Of a stretch of DNA of 48,838 nucleotides, positions 34,750 to 44,446 are shown one piece after another. Position numbers and translations under genes: made by a program. Origin of the DNA: Planctomycetia bacterium (lineage in GTDB: Bacteria > Planctomycetota > Planctomycetia > Pirellulales > Thermoguttaceae); the NCBI GenBank assembly GCA_030537455.1, contig JAUNMR010000008.1, forward strand, positions 77,667 through 126,504. The letters are read 5' to 3'. How positions within the stretch are numbered: the first letter of the stretch is position 1; every line of letters begins with the position of its first letter. Below the pieces are notes generated by a model that did not search any database, was not told the origin of the DNA, and worked only from the letters and a program-made list of their open reading frames with translations.

Positions 34750-35949
34750 ATGCACGAACATCAGGAACCACAAAGCATTCGCTACGTCCAGCCGGATTTT
34801 AACAAACATAAATTAGCGCGCGCGTTACAAGACGTTTACGCCACGCGCGTTGATAATCCGCCAAGGATCGCTGTTGTCGGAGACTTCTGTCTGGATAAAT
34901 ATCTTTATCATTATCCTGCGCTCGACGAGGCTTCCGTTGAGACCGGTCTGACTGCCTATCAGATTCGCGCCACGCGTCTGTTTCCCGGCGTGGGGGGGAC
35001 AATCGCATCGAACCTCCGCCGATTAGGCGCTCAGGTGGAATGCTTCGGCGTGATCGGTAACGACGGCGAGGGGTACGACCTGAGACGTGCGCTCGATCGA
35101 ATCGGAGCAAAACACGATGGTATCGTCGTTGACGACGCGCTACAGACTTGCGCCTACGTTAAACCGACGTCGCCTATTAGCGAGGATTACGATCAAAGCC
35201 AATTGCCCGCGCCGGAACAGACGCTATGGCGAGAAGAAAATCGTATCGACATTCGAAATGGCGCCCCTATTCCTTCGGAGCTTATTCAACAGATGCAAGA
35301 GCGGCTCCTATGCAAACTCGACCAATTGGACGCTATCATCGTATCGGATCAATTCCCGAGTCGCTCCACCGCGGTCTGTACCGCTGAGTTTCGACAGTTC
35401 ATTAGCGATTTGGGACAAGCGCGACCCGACCTATTCATTCTTTGCGACTCGCGTTTCTTCGTGAACGATTATCGTAACGTTGTCGTCAAGTGTAATGAGC
35501 GAGAGGCGTTAGACGCTGTCGAGGCGGAACGCGCCGGTCTCGTTCGTAATGAGACCTCAAACCTCACGTGTTCGCAAGTCAATCAAGTCGAGGTTCTACA
35601 CGCCGCAGAGACTCTGGCGCGACGCAATCGTCGACCTGTTCTAGTAACCAAAGGCGCCCAAGGATCTATTCTCCTGAAAGACACAACCGACTCCAACGAA
35701 GTTTCAAGCGACGCCGAAACGATCGACGCCATTGTCGTGCCAGCCATTCCGGTCGCGCCTCCAATTGATATTTGCGGCGCAGGCGACGCGACCAACGCCG
35801 GATTTGCCTTTGCGCGCACGCTCGGCTTCCCACTGCAGGACGCGGCCTATTTGGCAGGCGTCGTCTCCTCAATTACCATTAAACAGCTCGGCGTTACCGG
35901 AACAGCTAGCGTTGACCAAGTTCTCGAAACGCTCCGGAAGGAATACTAA
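34750..35949 (+). CDS. PfkB-family kinase, HldE N-domain-like
   Basis: A 399-aa ribokinase/PfkB-family sugar kinase. Early VVGDFCLDKY and the glycine stretch FPGVGGTIASNLRRLG resemble the kinase domain of HldE/RfaE (heptose-phosphate kinase). DICGAGDATNAGFAFA carries the catalytic Asp and anion hole of the family, and PVLVTKGAQGSIL precedes it. An insert of about 40 residues around 135-175 is unusual. The cytidylyl-transferase half of HldE is absent. With the HAD phosphatase directly upstream, an ADP-heptose-like or related sugar-phosphate pathway is possible but unproven. Confidence 0.85.
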   Translation: MHEHQEPQSIRYVQPDFNKHKLARALQDVYATRVDNPPRIAVVGDFCLDKYLYHYPALDEASVETGLTAYQIRATRLFPGVGGTIASNLRRLGAQVECFGVIGNDGEGYDLRRALDRIGAKHDGIVVDDALQTCAYVKPTSPISEDYDQSQLPAPEQTLWREENRIDIRNGAPIPSELIQQMQERLLCKLDQLDAIIVSDQFPSRSTAVCTAEFRQFISDLGQARPDLFILCDSRFFVNDYRNVVVKCNEREALDAVEAERAGLVRNETSNLTCSQVNQVEVLHAAETLARRNRRPVLVTKGAQGSILLKDTTDSNEVSSDAETIDAIVVPAIPVAPPIDICGAGDATNAGFAFARTLGFPLQDAAYLAGVVSSITIKQLGVTGTASVDQVLETLRKEY

Positions 35950-35996
35950 CCGCTGATAAGCTTATTCTACCTGCAAGTCTTACGAGAAACAGTCGC

Positions 35997-37247
35997 ATGC
36001 CCGAAAAAAGTCATTCCCTAAACGATCAGATCACCCAACTTAAAGCAGCTGCTCGACAACTGGAAGAAAACTCGCAAGAGGTTAAACGTCTCGTTGAGCA
36101 AATGCAGAGCGCTACCTCACCTGCTGAGAATGAAAGCTATAGAAACGATATTCTCAAAGCTATCGCCTGGAAAATCAGAAACCACGGCTCGGTGTGGACT
36201 CAAACGAGCGCCCGAGAGCTCGATTCTTTGCCACGGTTCATACCTGTCGAAGAACGACCTCTTGGAATGAATAACGTCAGTATGCGCATCGTCGCCTTTA
36301 TTAACTTCAAAGGAGGCGTCGGTAAGACGACGATTACGGCAAATCTAGCTGCTGCGCTCGCAAATGGCGTCTACTATGCTCCTAATAACGACTTTAGCGC
36401 GCCACGACTACGAACCCTGGTTGTAGACCTGGACTTTCAGCAAACCCTTACCGATCGCTGTTTATCGCTCAATGACCTAAGCGATTTACGAGGTCAACAA
36501 GAGGCGCGCCACTCCGCTTCCCTATTAAAAGTTCCGAAGTTGCCCGAGGAGCAAGCAGATTACACAAAACTGTCTGAGTCAGTCGAAGTGTACGCCCAGT
36601 TGCACGCTATGACACGAAATTTTATTGACGCTCGCACCGGGTACGTCCTGCCGTCTAAGCCCTCTCTTGACGACGAGGACACAATCGCATTAATAAAATT
36701 ACTTATGGATCATACCGAAGCACGCTTCTTCTATAGATGCTGGTTTCACAATAAGACCGTTATGGACAACTACGATATGGTCGTCTTTGACTGTCCGCCA
36801 CGTCAAACCGCTTCGACTATTAACGCGCTAATAGCCTCGGATTACGTCTTTATTCCCGCTAATCCGTCGTCCTTCGACTTCCACGCGATTGTCCATACCG
36901 TCGACTTCTTGTGCCAGTTGAAAGACACATTTAAGCTCCCTCTGAAAATTGGCGGTATTGTCCTTAATCGTACTCAACAAGAAGGGAAAATCACAAACCA
37001 AGAACGTTCGATCATGAATACCTTTCCAAGCTCCTTGAAACGGCGATCAAGAGATAGTAAGCCGCTCGAACGCTATCTGGATGAATATGGGATTCCTCCC
37101 TTCTTCGAAAACTTTATACCCAAACGAACCGGGATAGGGTCAATCATCGGCGAATCCGGCGCCCCCTTGCCTGCAGGAACGAGAGACCCTAAGTTCAGTT
37201 TCTTCAAAGACGTCGCCTCTGAATTTGTACGAAAGGTTTACCAATGA
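35997..37247 (+). CDS. ParA/MinD-family ATPase with coiled-coil N-terminus
   Basis: A 416-aa ParA-type ATPase. The deviant Walker A is NFKGGVGKTT (103-112) with the signature Lys, Walker A' is VVDLDFQQT (142-150), and Walker B is MVVFDCPP (261-268). An N-terminal helical part (about residues 7-40) looks coiled-coil and no DNA-binding HTH is seen. The region between A' and B (150-255) is longer than in a minimal Soj. The stop overlaps the next gene by four bases (ATGA), so the two are translationally coupled. ParA proteins position DNA, protein clusters or organelles; here the cargo is unknown. No ParB or parS-like repeat is seen nearby. Confidence 0.88.
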   Translation: MPEKSHSLNDQITQLKAAARQLEENSQEVKRLVEQMQSATSPAENESYRNDILKAIAWKIRNHGSVWTQTSARELDSLPRFIPVEERPLGMNNVSMRIVAFINFKGGVGKTTITANLAAALANGVYYAPNNDFSAPRLRTLVVDLDFQQTLTDRCLSLNDLSDLRGQQEARHSASLLKVPKLPEEQADYTKLSESVEVYAQLHAMTRNFIDARTGYVLPSKPSLDDEDTIALIKLLMDHTEARFFYRCWFHNKTVMDNYDMVVFDCPPRQTASTINALIASDYVFIPANPSSFDFHAIVHTVDFLCQLKDTFKLPLKIGGIVLNRTQQEGKITNQERSIMNTFPSSLKRRSRDSKPLERYLDEYGIPPFFENFIPKRTGIGSIIGESGAPLPAGTRDPKFSFFKDVASEFVRKVYQ

Positions 37248-37960
37248 ACGAGAACGGTCAAAATCAACAACCTAAAACGCTCCTCGACGCTTTGGTCATT
37301 ATGCGCCCGCTGTTACCCAAAGCTATACAGTCAGAAGTCGACGCGCTTCAAAAGCTCCTCGACAAATTTTACTGCACAACCGTCAAAGAGTTGTCCTCAA
37401 AGGTCAATGTCGATCCCGCAACGGCTTTGATCGACAGAATTGAAAAATTCTTTGTTAGTAGAGACGCCCTTGCCTGTATGGAAAAGCTCCTCAGCGTCGA
37501 CGCCAATGAATCCCGCGAAGCGTCAATCGAAGAGTTAAACGAACCCCTGGAAACGCTCGTCCAAGAGTTCAGGAGCTCAACACGTAAGACAATTAAGTCA
37601 ATGGCTAAAAAGTTTGACGTCAATCTCGCCACGCCTGATGATGCGGAAAAGTTTGAAAACTGGCTACGCACCGGTCAGAAACCTGAAACCGTCAACGATC
37701 AGCTGGAGAAAGATCTAAGACCTCTTGCACAAGAGTTGACCGATCACATTGACAAGTATCCGTCGTCACGTCCCGAAGACGCAATCGAATATGTCTTGCA
37801 ATTCGGCGAAGAAGTCAAGCGCCAATTCAAAATCGAAGGCTTGAAAGTCTTCTTAAAACTCTTGGGAATCAATACCAGTGGCAAAACCGGGAAAGTGTTG
37901 CTCAATCAACTGAAAGCGCACTACACCCAAATTCTAAGCATGGGCGGTAAGAGCGCTTAA
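37244..37960 (+). CDS. Unknown helical partner of the ParA-like ATPase
   Basis: A 238-aa protein with no family I recognise. Its ATG overlaps the ParA stop codon, which strongly suggests a paired function. The chain reads as almost entirely helical and charged, with heptad-like stretches (DALQKLLDKFY, EELNEPLETLVQEFR, IEGLKVFLKLLG). It has no Cys-rich or HTH motif, signal peptide or membrane segment. The C-terminus has KTGKVLLNQLKAHYTQI, a basic amphipathic helix that could touch the ATPase or nucleic acid. It is not a ParB by sequence. Function unknown. Confidence 0.8.
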   Translation: MNENGQNQQPKTLLDALVIMRPLLPKAIQSEVDALQKLLDKFYCTTVKELSSKVNVDPATALIDRIEKFFVSRDALACMEKLLSVDANESREASIEELNEPLETLVQEFRSSTRKTIKSMAKKFDVNLATPDDAEKFENWLRTGQKPETVNDQLEKDLRPLAQELTDHIDKYPSSRPEDAIEYVLQFGEEVKRQFKIEGLKVFLKLLGINTSGKTGKVLLNQLKAHYTQILSMGGKSA

Positions 37961-38131
37961 CATAGCGAGCATACCGCCAAGCCCGTTGCCACGCTCACAA
38001 AGGCGAAAAAATAGACTAGACGTTCCTCATGACGTCGAATTCATTTTCCCTTTTTCCCTTAACGTTTTAACCATCGTCCCACGCTAACGCACATTTGTGA
38101 CAAGTTACTGCGCTCGTGGCAGGATACGTAC

Positions 38132-39295
38132 ATGGCAAATTATTTAAATCGAGACGCGCTGGATATCAAACCTCTATCCCAGCGCGTCAACAAATTAGAC
38201 GTTCAACGCGATTGCGTTAATCCAGAAACCTTTGACGTTGTTCTTTCCCCAGAAGCTCAAGCGGACGTGGAAAACGCCGCGCAAGAGATTCGCCGTGCAA
38301 AAGAAACAGGCGCCGCAAGAATACTGACCTACGGCGCGCACGCTATCAAAAACGGTTTGGGCAAGGTTCTCGCGAGATTAGTCGAGGGGGGGTGGATTAC
38401 GCGGCTGACCACGAACGGCGCAGGAGTGATTCACGACTGGGAATTCGCTTATCAGGGCTATTCCGGCGAAGACGTTCAACGGTATACAAGCCAAGGGCAG
38501 TTTGGCATATGGAACGAGACCGGGTTCTATATCAACCTTGCCATTGTCCTGGGCGCCTACCGCGGTCTGGGTTATGGCGAATCGATCGGCGAGATGATCG
38601 AACGCCAAGGCATGGTAATTCCAACTGACCAAGAACTGTATTACGCCATGTTAGCCGGGGTTGACTGCGCCAATTTTCCTCAGACGTCGCATCCAGTCTT
38701 AGACGCCGACGAGGCGTCTGAGGCAGAGACGCTCGAACGCGCCGCCGCTGCCGCCGAACTCCTACGCGCCAAACGACGCTTCGCCTTGCAAGACGGTCTC
38801 CTCGCGATTGAACACCCTTATCGCGACTTCTCTATCGCATATCGCGCACACAAAGCCAACGTTCCATTCGGATGTTGTCCCATGATCGGATGTGATATTA
38901 TTTACACTCACCCCGCAAATAACTGCGCCGCTATTGGACGCGCTGCGCAACGCGACTTCCTCGCGTTTGCAAACGACGTCGGCAAGCTCAATGGCGGCGT
39001 CTATTTATCGGTCGGTTCCGCTGTTCTCTCACCCATGATCTTCGAGAAAGCGCTCTCGATGGCGCGTAATCTTGCGCGTCAAGAAAACCGTGCCATTTCA
39101 AATTTTACGATTCACGTCGTGGACATAGCGAGTTCCTCCTGGGATTGGAATCAAAATGGCGAACCGCCCATGGACAATCCCGCATACTATCTACGGTACT
39201 GCAAGACGTTCAGTCGTATGGGCGGAAAAATGACCTACGCCTCAGCCGACAATCGTTCATGGCTCGTCGCGTTACTCCGCGCTCTGGAATCCTAA
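38132..39295 (+). CDS. Conserved enzyme-like protein, possibly deoxyhypusine synthase-related
   Basis: A 387-aa cytoplasmic protein. Around residues 65-115 the flow LTYGAHAIKNGLGKVLARLVEGGWITRLTTNGAGVIHDWE resembles, loosely, the deoxyhypusine synthase pattern (ISSGLR, then TT-GG-E-D). Further on, FGCCPMIGCDIIYTHPANN and YLSVGSAVLSPMIFEKAL look like cofactor- or substrate-binding loops of a Rossmann-like fold. The Lys used by true deoxyhypusine synthase for the enzyme intermediate is not evident, and bacterial relatives usually have other roles. Start ATG 38132 has CAGGA upstream. Treat the family assignment as tentative. Confidence 0.6.
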   Translation: MANYLNRDALDIKPLSQRVNKLDVQRDCVNPETFDVVLSPEAQADVENAAQEIRRAKETGAARILTYGAHAIKNGLGKVLARLVEGGWITRLTTNGAGVIHDWEFAYQGYSGEDVQRYTSQGQFGIWNETGFYINLAIVLGAYRGLGYGESIGEMIERQGMVIPTDQELYYAMLAGVDCANFPQTSHPVLDADEASEAETLERAAAAAELLRAKRRFALQDGLLAIEHPYRDFSIAYRAHKANVPFGCCPMIGCDIIYTHPANNCAAIGRAAQRDFLAFANDVGKLNGGVYLSVGSAVLSPMIFEKALSMARNLARQENRAISNFTIHVVDIASSSWDWNQNGEPPMDNPAYYLRYCKTFSRMGGKMTYASADNRSWLVALLRALES

Positions 39296-39325
39296 CGCCG
39301 ACAAATTCGCGCCTGCCCGCTTTGT

Positions 39326-39371
39326 AGACGGAACGAGGATTGATGCTTCTGCAATTTGCGTTCCGTCTCCT
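39326..39371 (+). terminator. Terminator-like hairpin after the 38132 gene
   Basis: AGACGGAACG and CGTTCCGTCT form a perfect 10-bp stem with a 23-base loop, followed by CCTTA. The T-tract is weak. Confidence 0.5.
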
Positions 39372-39510
39372 TACCTGTATCTCTCGCGTCGACGCTCAAC
39401 TCCCCAATGCTAAAGTCGACGCTTCTTAACCCAAGCTTGAATCGTGAGGTTGTTTCTGTAAAATCGCTTATATCCCATTAGAGTCCCTTTACTTAATTCG
39501 GAGCCACGCT

Positions 39511-42384
39511 ATGTCTCTCGCTTGGACACGACTAGCCACGACTGTAATCCTACTATTAAACATAGTTTACAGCCCTGTGCTACTCTTCGGTCAGGACGCG
39601 GCGCCGTCTCTGACGTCAGATCCCTACGCGCCAGGGGAACTGTCGATTGAACGTTTTTCCGAACCTCCAATGTCGGTGCGCCCTTGGGTATACTATTGGA
39701 ATCTCAAGGGAAATACCTCTAAGGAACTGGTCACGCGCGACCTGGAAAACATGGCGCAGATCGGCGTCGGAGGTCTGCTGGTTTTTGATTCACGCCGATA
39801 CTGGGACGACTACGACTCTAAAACCCACGTCCCCGTCCCGCTCGATATCAGATATGAGTTCATGTCGCAGCAGTGGCGAGAAATCATGACGCACCTGGTT
39901 CGTGAAGCCGATCGACTTGGTCTGAAAGTTAGCTTCAATATTTCCGATAGCGGCGGTCAACTTCGCGGACCGTGGGATATGGGCGAACTTGGACCCTATG
40001 AACTCATTTGGACTGAAGGAAACCTCAACGGTCCCAAACATGTCACGTTCGACTTGCCAGCGCCGAGCGACAGAACCTTCTACAGTGACGTCGCCATTAT
40101 GGCAGTTCGCATTGTCTCACAAGTCGACGCCAATCGTGAAGACGTTAAATTGAATCACACTTGGGAGCAGGTCAAATTAGACGCAACTCCAGCGGCGCCC
40201 GTTTACGATCAAATCGTTGATTTAACCGAAAAAATTCACAACGGCAAACTCGACTGGCACGTTCCAGAAGGACATTGGAAAGTCCTACGCTTTGGTCAGG
40301 CGCGTATCGGTGAAGACGGCTGCGTGGATATCCTCAATTCCCGAGCAGTTGAGGCGTATTTCCATAAAATGCCGGGAACGTTGATTAAGGAAAACGGTGA
40401 ACTTGTCGGTCGTACGCTCACCGACTTTTACAATGTCTCTTGGGAAGGGGTTCATCCGAATTGGAACGATACCTTCGCGGAGTTTTTTCAAACCAAGCGC
40501 GGATACAATCCGATTTCGTATTTGCCGATTTTACGCGGTTTAGCGCCAAACGATGGCGTTGATCCTGGTCGATTTCTCGCCGACTACATGAAGACTATCT
40601 CCGACGCGTTCTGCGCGAACTGCTATGAAACAGTCGGTCGTATGTGTCACGAACGCGGCGTACGCTGGCGCTCCGAAGACGGCGGTCCCTGGAACAGACG
40701 TTCGCCCCTGTTCCAATACGCCGACATGCTCTCCTTCTGGGGGCAGAACGACACGCCACAAGGGGAATTCTGGATTCGCGGCTATAGCGAGACAAACGCG
40801 CCCTACGCCGCTATGGCGGCTCACATTTACGGTAAACGCGACGTCTCACTGGAAGCCTTTACCCATATGAATAAACATTGGTCGGTCTATCCCGGTCTAC
40901 TTAAGCCTTACGCAGACGTCAACTTTTTATGCGGCGCTAACTTCCTGATATGGCACGCCTATACCGCGTCGGAACCCCAACTCGGCAAGCCGGGTTACGA
41001 ATACTTCGCCGGGTCGCATATCAACTCCAACGTCACGTGGCAATCGTATGTTCGCCCCTTTATGGATTATATGGCGCGTTGCCAGCTACTCTTACGCCAA
41101 GGCGTCTATCGCGCTGACGTCTGCGCTTATGTCAGCGCTCGTAATTACGTCATGTGGGGTCTGGCCGACAAATGGAACCCGACGTCAGATCTGGAACTAC
41201 CGCTAGGATACCGTTATGATCTCCTCGACACGAAAGTCCTAGTTGAACGCCTTGAATATCGGGACAACTGCCTCGTTTTGCCCGGTGGCGCTAAGTATAA
41301 ACTCCTCGTTGTCGACCTCATGGAAGACGCCGTGCCCGTTGAGGTTATGCGCAAATTACAAAAACTCGCAATGGAAGGCGCGCCTATTCTCTTCGGAAAT
41401 AAAAAACCGGTGAGAGACTTCAGTCTGCTGAATTGGAAACAGGTAGATCAAGAGATTCAAGAGATTGCTCTAACCCTTTGGGAAAGCCAAGATTACCCTA
41501 ATCTCTTTTCAAAATGTACCGTGCAAGACGCGTTGAATCGTCTGAACGTCACCCCCGATTTTAGTACTGTATCAAACGCCTCGTTTTTACACCGAACTGA
41601 CGACGACCATGACGTCTACTACTTGGCGTCGTACGATCCGGAAGTTAAACAGGCCGAGAATTGTTCATTTCGTGTTACCGGTAAAACGCCAACCCTTTGG
41701 AATCCTCTCTCGGGGCAGGTCGTCTCGGTAAACTATCATGCCGACGACGTCGATACAACTATCGACGACACGCTTCCACTGCCGTGTTTCATTGTCTTTT
41801 CCAAGATTCCAACGGAATTTCAAGCTGATAAACCAGTCGATTATCTAGTTTTAGACGACGTCCCGGTAGAAGAAGCTTATACTGTTTTCTACGACCCAGA
41901 ATACGGAGGTCCTGGTCTATTGCATTGTGACAGTACAACTACGCCTGAAGTTTACGCCCAGAAACTGCCTGGCGTGAAATACTATTCTGGAACAGCAACT
42001 TATCGCTTTAAGTTCAACGTTCAAGAGAAGGATTTAAACAAGGAAGTCATTCTCGCCTTAAAAGACGTTCACGACATTGCACGCGCTAGACTTAACGGCA
42101 AAGATTGTGGCGTCGCTTGGACAGAACCCTTTGAACTTAACCTCACTCACGCGATCAAACCAGGCTCGAACGTTCTGGAAGTTGACGTCGCTAATACCTG
42201 GCGTAACCGCCTTATCGGCGACGCTAGTCTCCCTCCAGAGGAACGCGTTGCCAAAACCAACGTTGTGCTCGAAAAAAATACCGGCGCTCCCATGCCGACA
42301 TATCGCGGTTATCTCGATACCGATCCACTTGCGCCCTCCGGTATGACGACGCCGCCGAGAATCTTTACACGCGTTCAAAAATAA
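39511..42384 (+). CDS. Secreted GH106 alpha-L-rhamnosidase-like enzyme
   Basis: A 957-aa exported enzyme. The signal peptide (TTVILLLNIVYSPVLLFG) ends before QDAAPS. The GH106 entry pattern is clear: SVRPWVYYWNLKGNTSKELVTRDLENMAQIGVGGLLVFD, leading into a (beta/alpha)8 barrel with RWRSEDGGPW. The C-terminal 130 residues form a jelly-roll sugar-binding module (YSGTATYRFKFNV, ARARLNGKDCGVAW, VDVANTWRNRLIGD). The family removes terminal alpha-L-rhamnose from plant glycans and rhamnogalacturonan-type polymers. ATG 39511 has CGGAG upstream. The next gene follows after 52 bases, so the two are probably co-transcribed. Confidence 0.9.
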   Translation: MSLAWTRLATTVILLLNIVYSPVLLFGQDAAPSLTSDPYAPGELSIERFSEPPMSVRPWVYYWNLKGNTSKELVTRDLENMAQIGVGGLLVFDSRRYWDDYDSKTHVPVPLDIRYEFMSQQWREIMTHLVREADRLGLKVSFNISDSGGQLRGPWDMGELGPYELIWTEGNLNGPKHVTFDLPAPSDRTFYSDVAIMAVRIVSQVDANREDVKLNHTWEQVKLDATPAAPVYDQIVDLTEKIHNGKLDWHVPEGHWKVLRFGQARIGEDGCVDILNSRAVEAYFHKMPGTLIKENGELVGRTLTDFYNVSWEGVHPNWNDTFAEFFQTKRGYNPISYLPILRGLAPNDGVDPGRFLADYMKTISDAFCANCYETVGRMCHERGVRWRSEDGGPWNRRSPLFQYADMLSFWGQNDTPQGEFWIRGYSETNAPYAAMAAHIYGKRDVSLEAFTHMNKHWSVYPGLLKPYADVNFLCGANFLIWHAYTASEPQLGKPGYEYFAGSHINSNVTWQSYVRPFMDYMARCQLLLRQGVYRADVCAYVSARNYVMWGLADKWNPTSDLELPLGYRYDLLDTKVLVERLEYRDNCLVLPGGAKYKLLVVDLMEDAVPVEVMRKLQKLAMEGAPILFGNKKPVRDFSLLNWKQVDQEIQEIALTLWESQDYPNLFSKCTVQDALNRLNVTPDFSTVSNASFLHRTDDDHDVYYLASYDPEVKQAENCSFRVTGKTPTLWNPLSGQVVSVNYHADDVDTTIDDTLPLPCFIVFSKIPTEFQADKPVDYLVLDDVPVEEAYTVFYDPEYGGPGLLHCDSTTTPEVYAQKLPGVKYYSGTATYRFKFNVQEKDLNKEVILALKDVHDIARARLNGKDCGVAWTEPFELNLTHAIKPGSNVLEVDVANTWRNRLIGDASLPPEERVAKTNVVLEKNTGAPMPTYRGYLDTDPLAPSGMTTPPRIFTRVQK

Positions 42385-42436
42385 ACTGCTACAATTTAAC
42401 AATATTTAGCAAAACCGCCTTTATTAGGAGATTTAT

Positions 42437-43525
42437 ATGACGCTACTGAGAAAGACTATTATTCTCCCGGTCGTTGTCGCCTGGAACGTTCTGTTCTTGA
42501 TCGCTTCTACTAGCGCTCAAACGGACGAAGCCGATCTACTAAACGTTCGCGACGCCATTGACGCGCCGATTCAAATCATTTTCGACACTGATATCGGCGG
42601 GGATATCGACGACGCATTTGCGCTGGAACTCTTACACGTCTTCGCTGATCGCGGTATTTGCAATCTCCTGGGCGTCACTTTGACCAACTCGAACGTCGCG
42701 GCGGCACGTTACGTCGCGGCTTTTAACGCGCGCTATGGTCGTCCCGACCTTCCCGTCGGATACTCGCCCAACTGTCGCGTCACCGATAGCTATCCCACTA
42801 AGACGATCGAAAAACGCGACGAAGACGGTAACCTTGTATATCCCGTCCCGGAAGGTTTTGAACCACAAGACGCCGTTAAACTCCTGAGAAAACTTCTCGC
42901 CAACGCCCAAGACGGACAAGTCGTCGTGATTCAGGTCGGCGCTTGTTATAATCTCGCTAACCTTTTGGCAACCGAGGGCGACGACATTTCTCCTCTGAGC
43001 GGTTTGGAATTGGCGAAGAAAAAGGTGCGTCTTGTCAGCGTTATGGGCGGCGCCTTTGCCGTCGATCCTACGGCCGAAGCCTACCGTCTGCACAAGGAAT
43101 GGAATATTATTTGCGATATTCCCGCGGCGCAAAAATTCGCCGCTGAATGGCCCTCTCCGGTGGTCTATAGCGGGTATGAAGTTGGCGATCGTATCCGTAT
43201 GTCGCCCGTGAATCTTAAACGCGATTATAAAGGACGCTCCGCGATTCTGTACGACTCCTTCGGATTCTGGACGGCAAAAAACACCAAAGAAGGCTATAAC
43301 CATCGCCGACCCACTTGGGATCTCACCAGCGTTCTATTCGTCTTGAGACCGGAAGAAGGACGCGATTACTTCACCTTGTCCGAACCAGGCGACGTACAAT
43401 TCGACGATCAAGGCGTGACCCTCTTTACCCCGAATAAAGACGGTCTGTCCCGATGCTTCCTCCAGACGCCAGAACAACGCGCGCGCGTTTCGGAAGCGTT
43501 CGTCAACCTTTGCGCCTTACCGTAA
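42437..43525 (+). CDS. Secreted nucleoside hydrolase family protein
   Basis: A 362-aa inosine/uridine-preferring nucleoside hydrolase homologue. The N-terminus is a signal peptide (TIILPVVVAWNVLFLIASTSA). The Ca-binding motif is FDTDIGGDIDDAFAL, slightly longer than the usual DTDxGxDDxxAL. LGVTLTNSN follows where the family places a conserved T/N cluster, and HRRPTWDLTSVLFVL carries the late His/Asp region. The protein would split the N-glycosidic bond of nucleosides or a related ribo-conjugate outside the cytoplasm. ATG 42437 has TAGGAGA. It lies 52 bases behind the GH106 gene. Confidence 0.88.
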   Translation: MTLLRKTIILPVVVAWNVLFLIASTSAQTDEADLLNVRDAIDAPIQIIFDTDIGGDIDDAFALELLHVFADRGICNLLGVTLTNSNVAAARYVAAFNARYGRPDLPVGYSPNCRVTDSYPTKTIEKRDEDGNLVYPVPEGFEPQDAVKLLRKLLANAQDGQVVVIQVGACYNLANLLATEGDDISPLSGLELAKKKVRLVSVMGGAFAVDPTAEAYRLHKEWNIICDIPAAQKFAAEWPSPVVYSGYEVGDRIRMSPVNLKRDYKGRSAILYDSFGFWTAKNTKEGYNHRRPTWDLTSVLFVLRPEEGRDYFTLSEPGDVQFDDQGVTLFTPNKDGLSRCFLQTPEQRARVSEAFVNLCALP

Positions 43526-43614
43526 ATCGCATGTCAGACGATTGGATAATACCAGAACAATCGCCGTGTTCAGACTCCCCTAAACCATTCCCACGGTATA
43601 AAGAAAGTAATTCA

Positions 43615-44088
43615 ATGAACGTTATTCGTCGAGCAACTCAGACCGACGTTCCTGCGATTATGAACCTGCTCGTCCAAGTCAATATGACGCACCACATAGG
43701 ACGTCCAGACCTCTTTAAAGGACCGACCACAAAATATTCCGAGACAGAACTGTGCGCGATCTTCAACAACGACGCCACTCCTGTTTTTGTCAGCGTCAGT
43801 GAAGACAACGTCATTCAAGGTCATGCCTTTTGCGTAGTTAAAGTCGTAGAAAACGACCGACTTCTCGTCGATTGCAAAACGCTTTACATTGACGATATCT
43901 GCGTCGATGTAAAATGCCGTGGAAAGGGCGTCGGTCGCGGACTCTATGAACATGTGTTGCAATATGCCAAATCGATCGGATGTTACAACGTCACGCTTAA
44001 CGTCTGGACATGCAATCCGACAGCAATGAAATTCTATGAGAAATGCGGTCTGGTTCCCCAAAAAGTGGGAATGGAAAAGATTCTGTAA
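43615..44088 (+). CDS. GNAT-family N-acetyltransferase
   Basis: A 157-aa GNAT acetyltransferase. It begins NVIRRATQTDVPAIMNLL, has LYIDDICVDVKCRGKGVGRGLYEHV, which includes the acetyl-CoA pyrophosphate loop (RGKGVGRG), and ends NPTAMKFYEKCGLVPQ. The length is standard. ATG 43615 is chosen because the family begins there; a frame extending to 43453 overlaps the nucleoside hydrolase and has no support. The ribosome binding site is weak, so it may be coupled to the upstream genes. The substrate is unknown. Confidence 0.88.
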   Translation: MNVIRRATQTDVPAIMNLLVQVNMTHHIGRPDLFKGPTTKYSETELCAIFNNDATPVFVSVSEDNVIQGHAFCVVKVVENDRLLVDCKTLYIDDICVDVKCRGKGVGRGLYEHVLQYAKSIGCYNVTLNVWTCNPTAMKFYEKCGLVPQKVGMEKIL

Positions 44089-44172
44089 TAGCGCTGGGAA
44101 AAAACCGCGTACGCCGTCTCATTATCAGTCACAAGTTGCACAAATGACGTTCTTAAGGACGTCCTAGACGAC

Positions 44173-44207
44173 ACAAGCGTCTGGTTCAATTTCAGACGCT
44201 TGTTATT
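44173..44207 (+). terminator. Terminator after the GNAT gene
   Basis: ACAAGCGTCTG and CAGACGCTTGT form a perfect 11-bp stem with a 9-base loop, followed by TATT. It ends the GH106-nucleoside hydrolase-GNAT run. Confidence 0.75.
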
Positions 44208-44345
44208 CTGTCCAAAGTCTTTTCTCGAACTGACCTCGCTCCTTAAGGATTTTCATCCAGCAGGGAACTTGTCGAGGTATGTCATTAAGGAAGTACGCAA
44301 CCTCTGCAAACTAGCGGCTTTAATACTGTTATTACCTCTGACAAT

Positions 44346-44382
44346 AAAAAAGGCGGCGTGCGTATGTCAACCACAAACCGCC
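44346..44382 (-). terminator. Terminator after the metalloprotease gene
   Basis: On the minus strand GGCGG and CCGCC form a short GC stem with a long loop, followed directly by TTTTTT. It lies 64 bases past the metalloprotease stop. The 140 bases between it and the GNAT terminator hold nothing I recognise. Confidence 0.5.
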
Positions 44383-44446
44383 AAGTCGTTTTTAACGCGT
44401 GATAGTACGATATGCGCCACTACGCAAATCGGCGTCAAACGCAAAA

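Noticed and set aside
35997..37960. Classical parAB plasmid partition operon
   Set aside because: The second gene has no ParB-type HTH or nuclease fold and no iterated repeats lie nearby.
43453..43614. Longer start for the GNAT gene
   Set aside because: It would overlap the nucleoside hydrolase by more than 70 bases and adds residues without family similarity.
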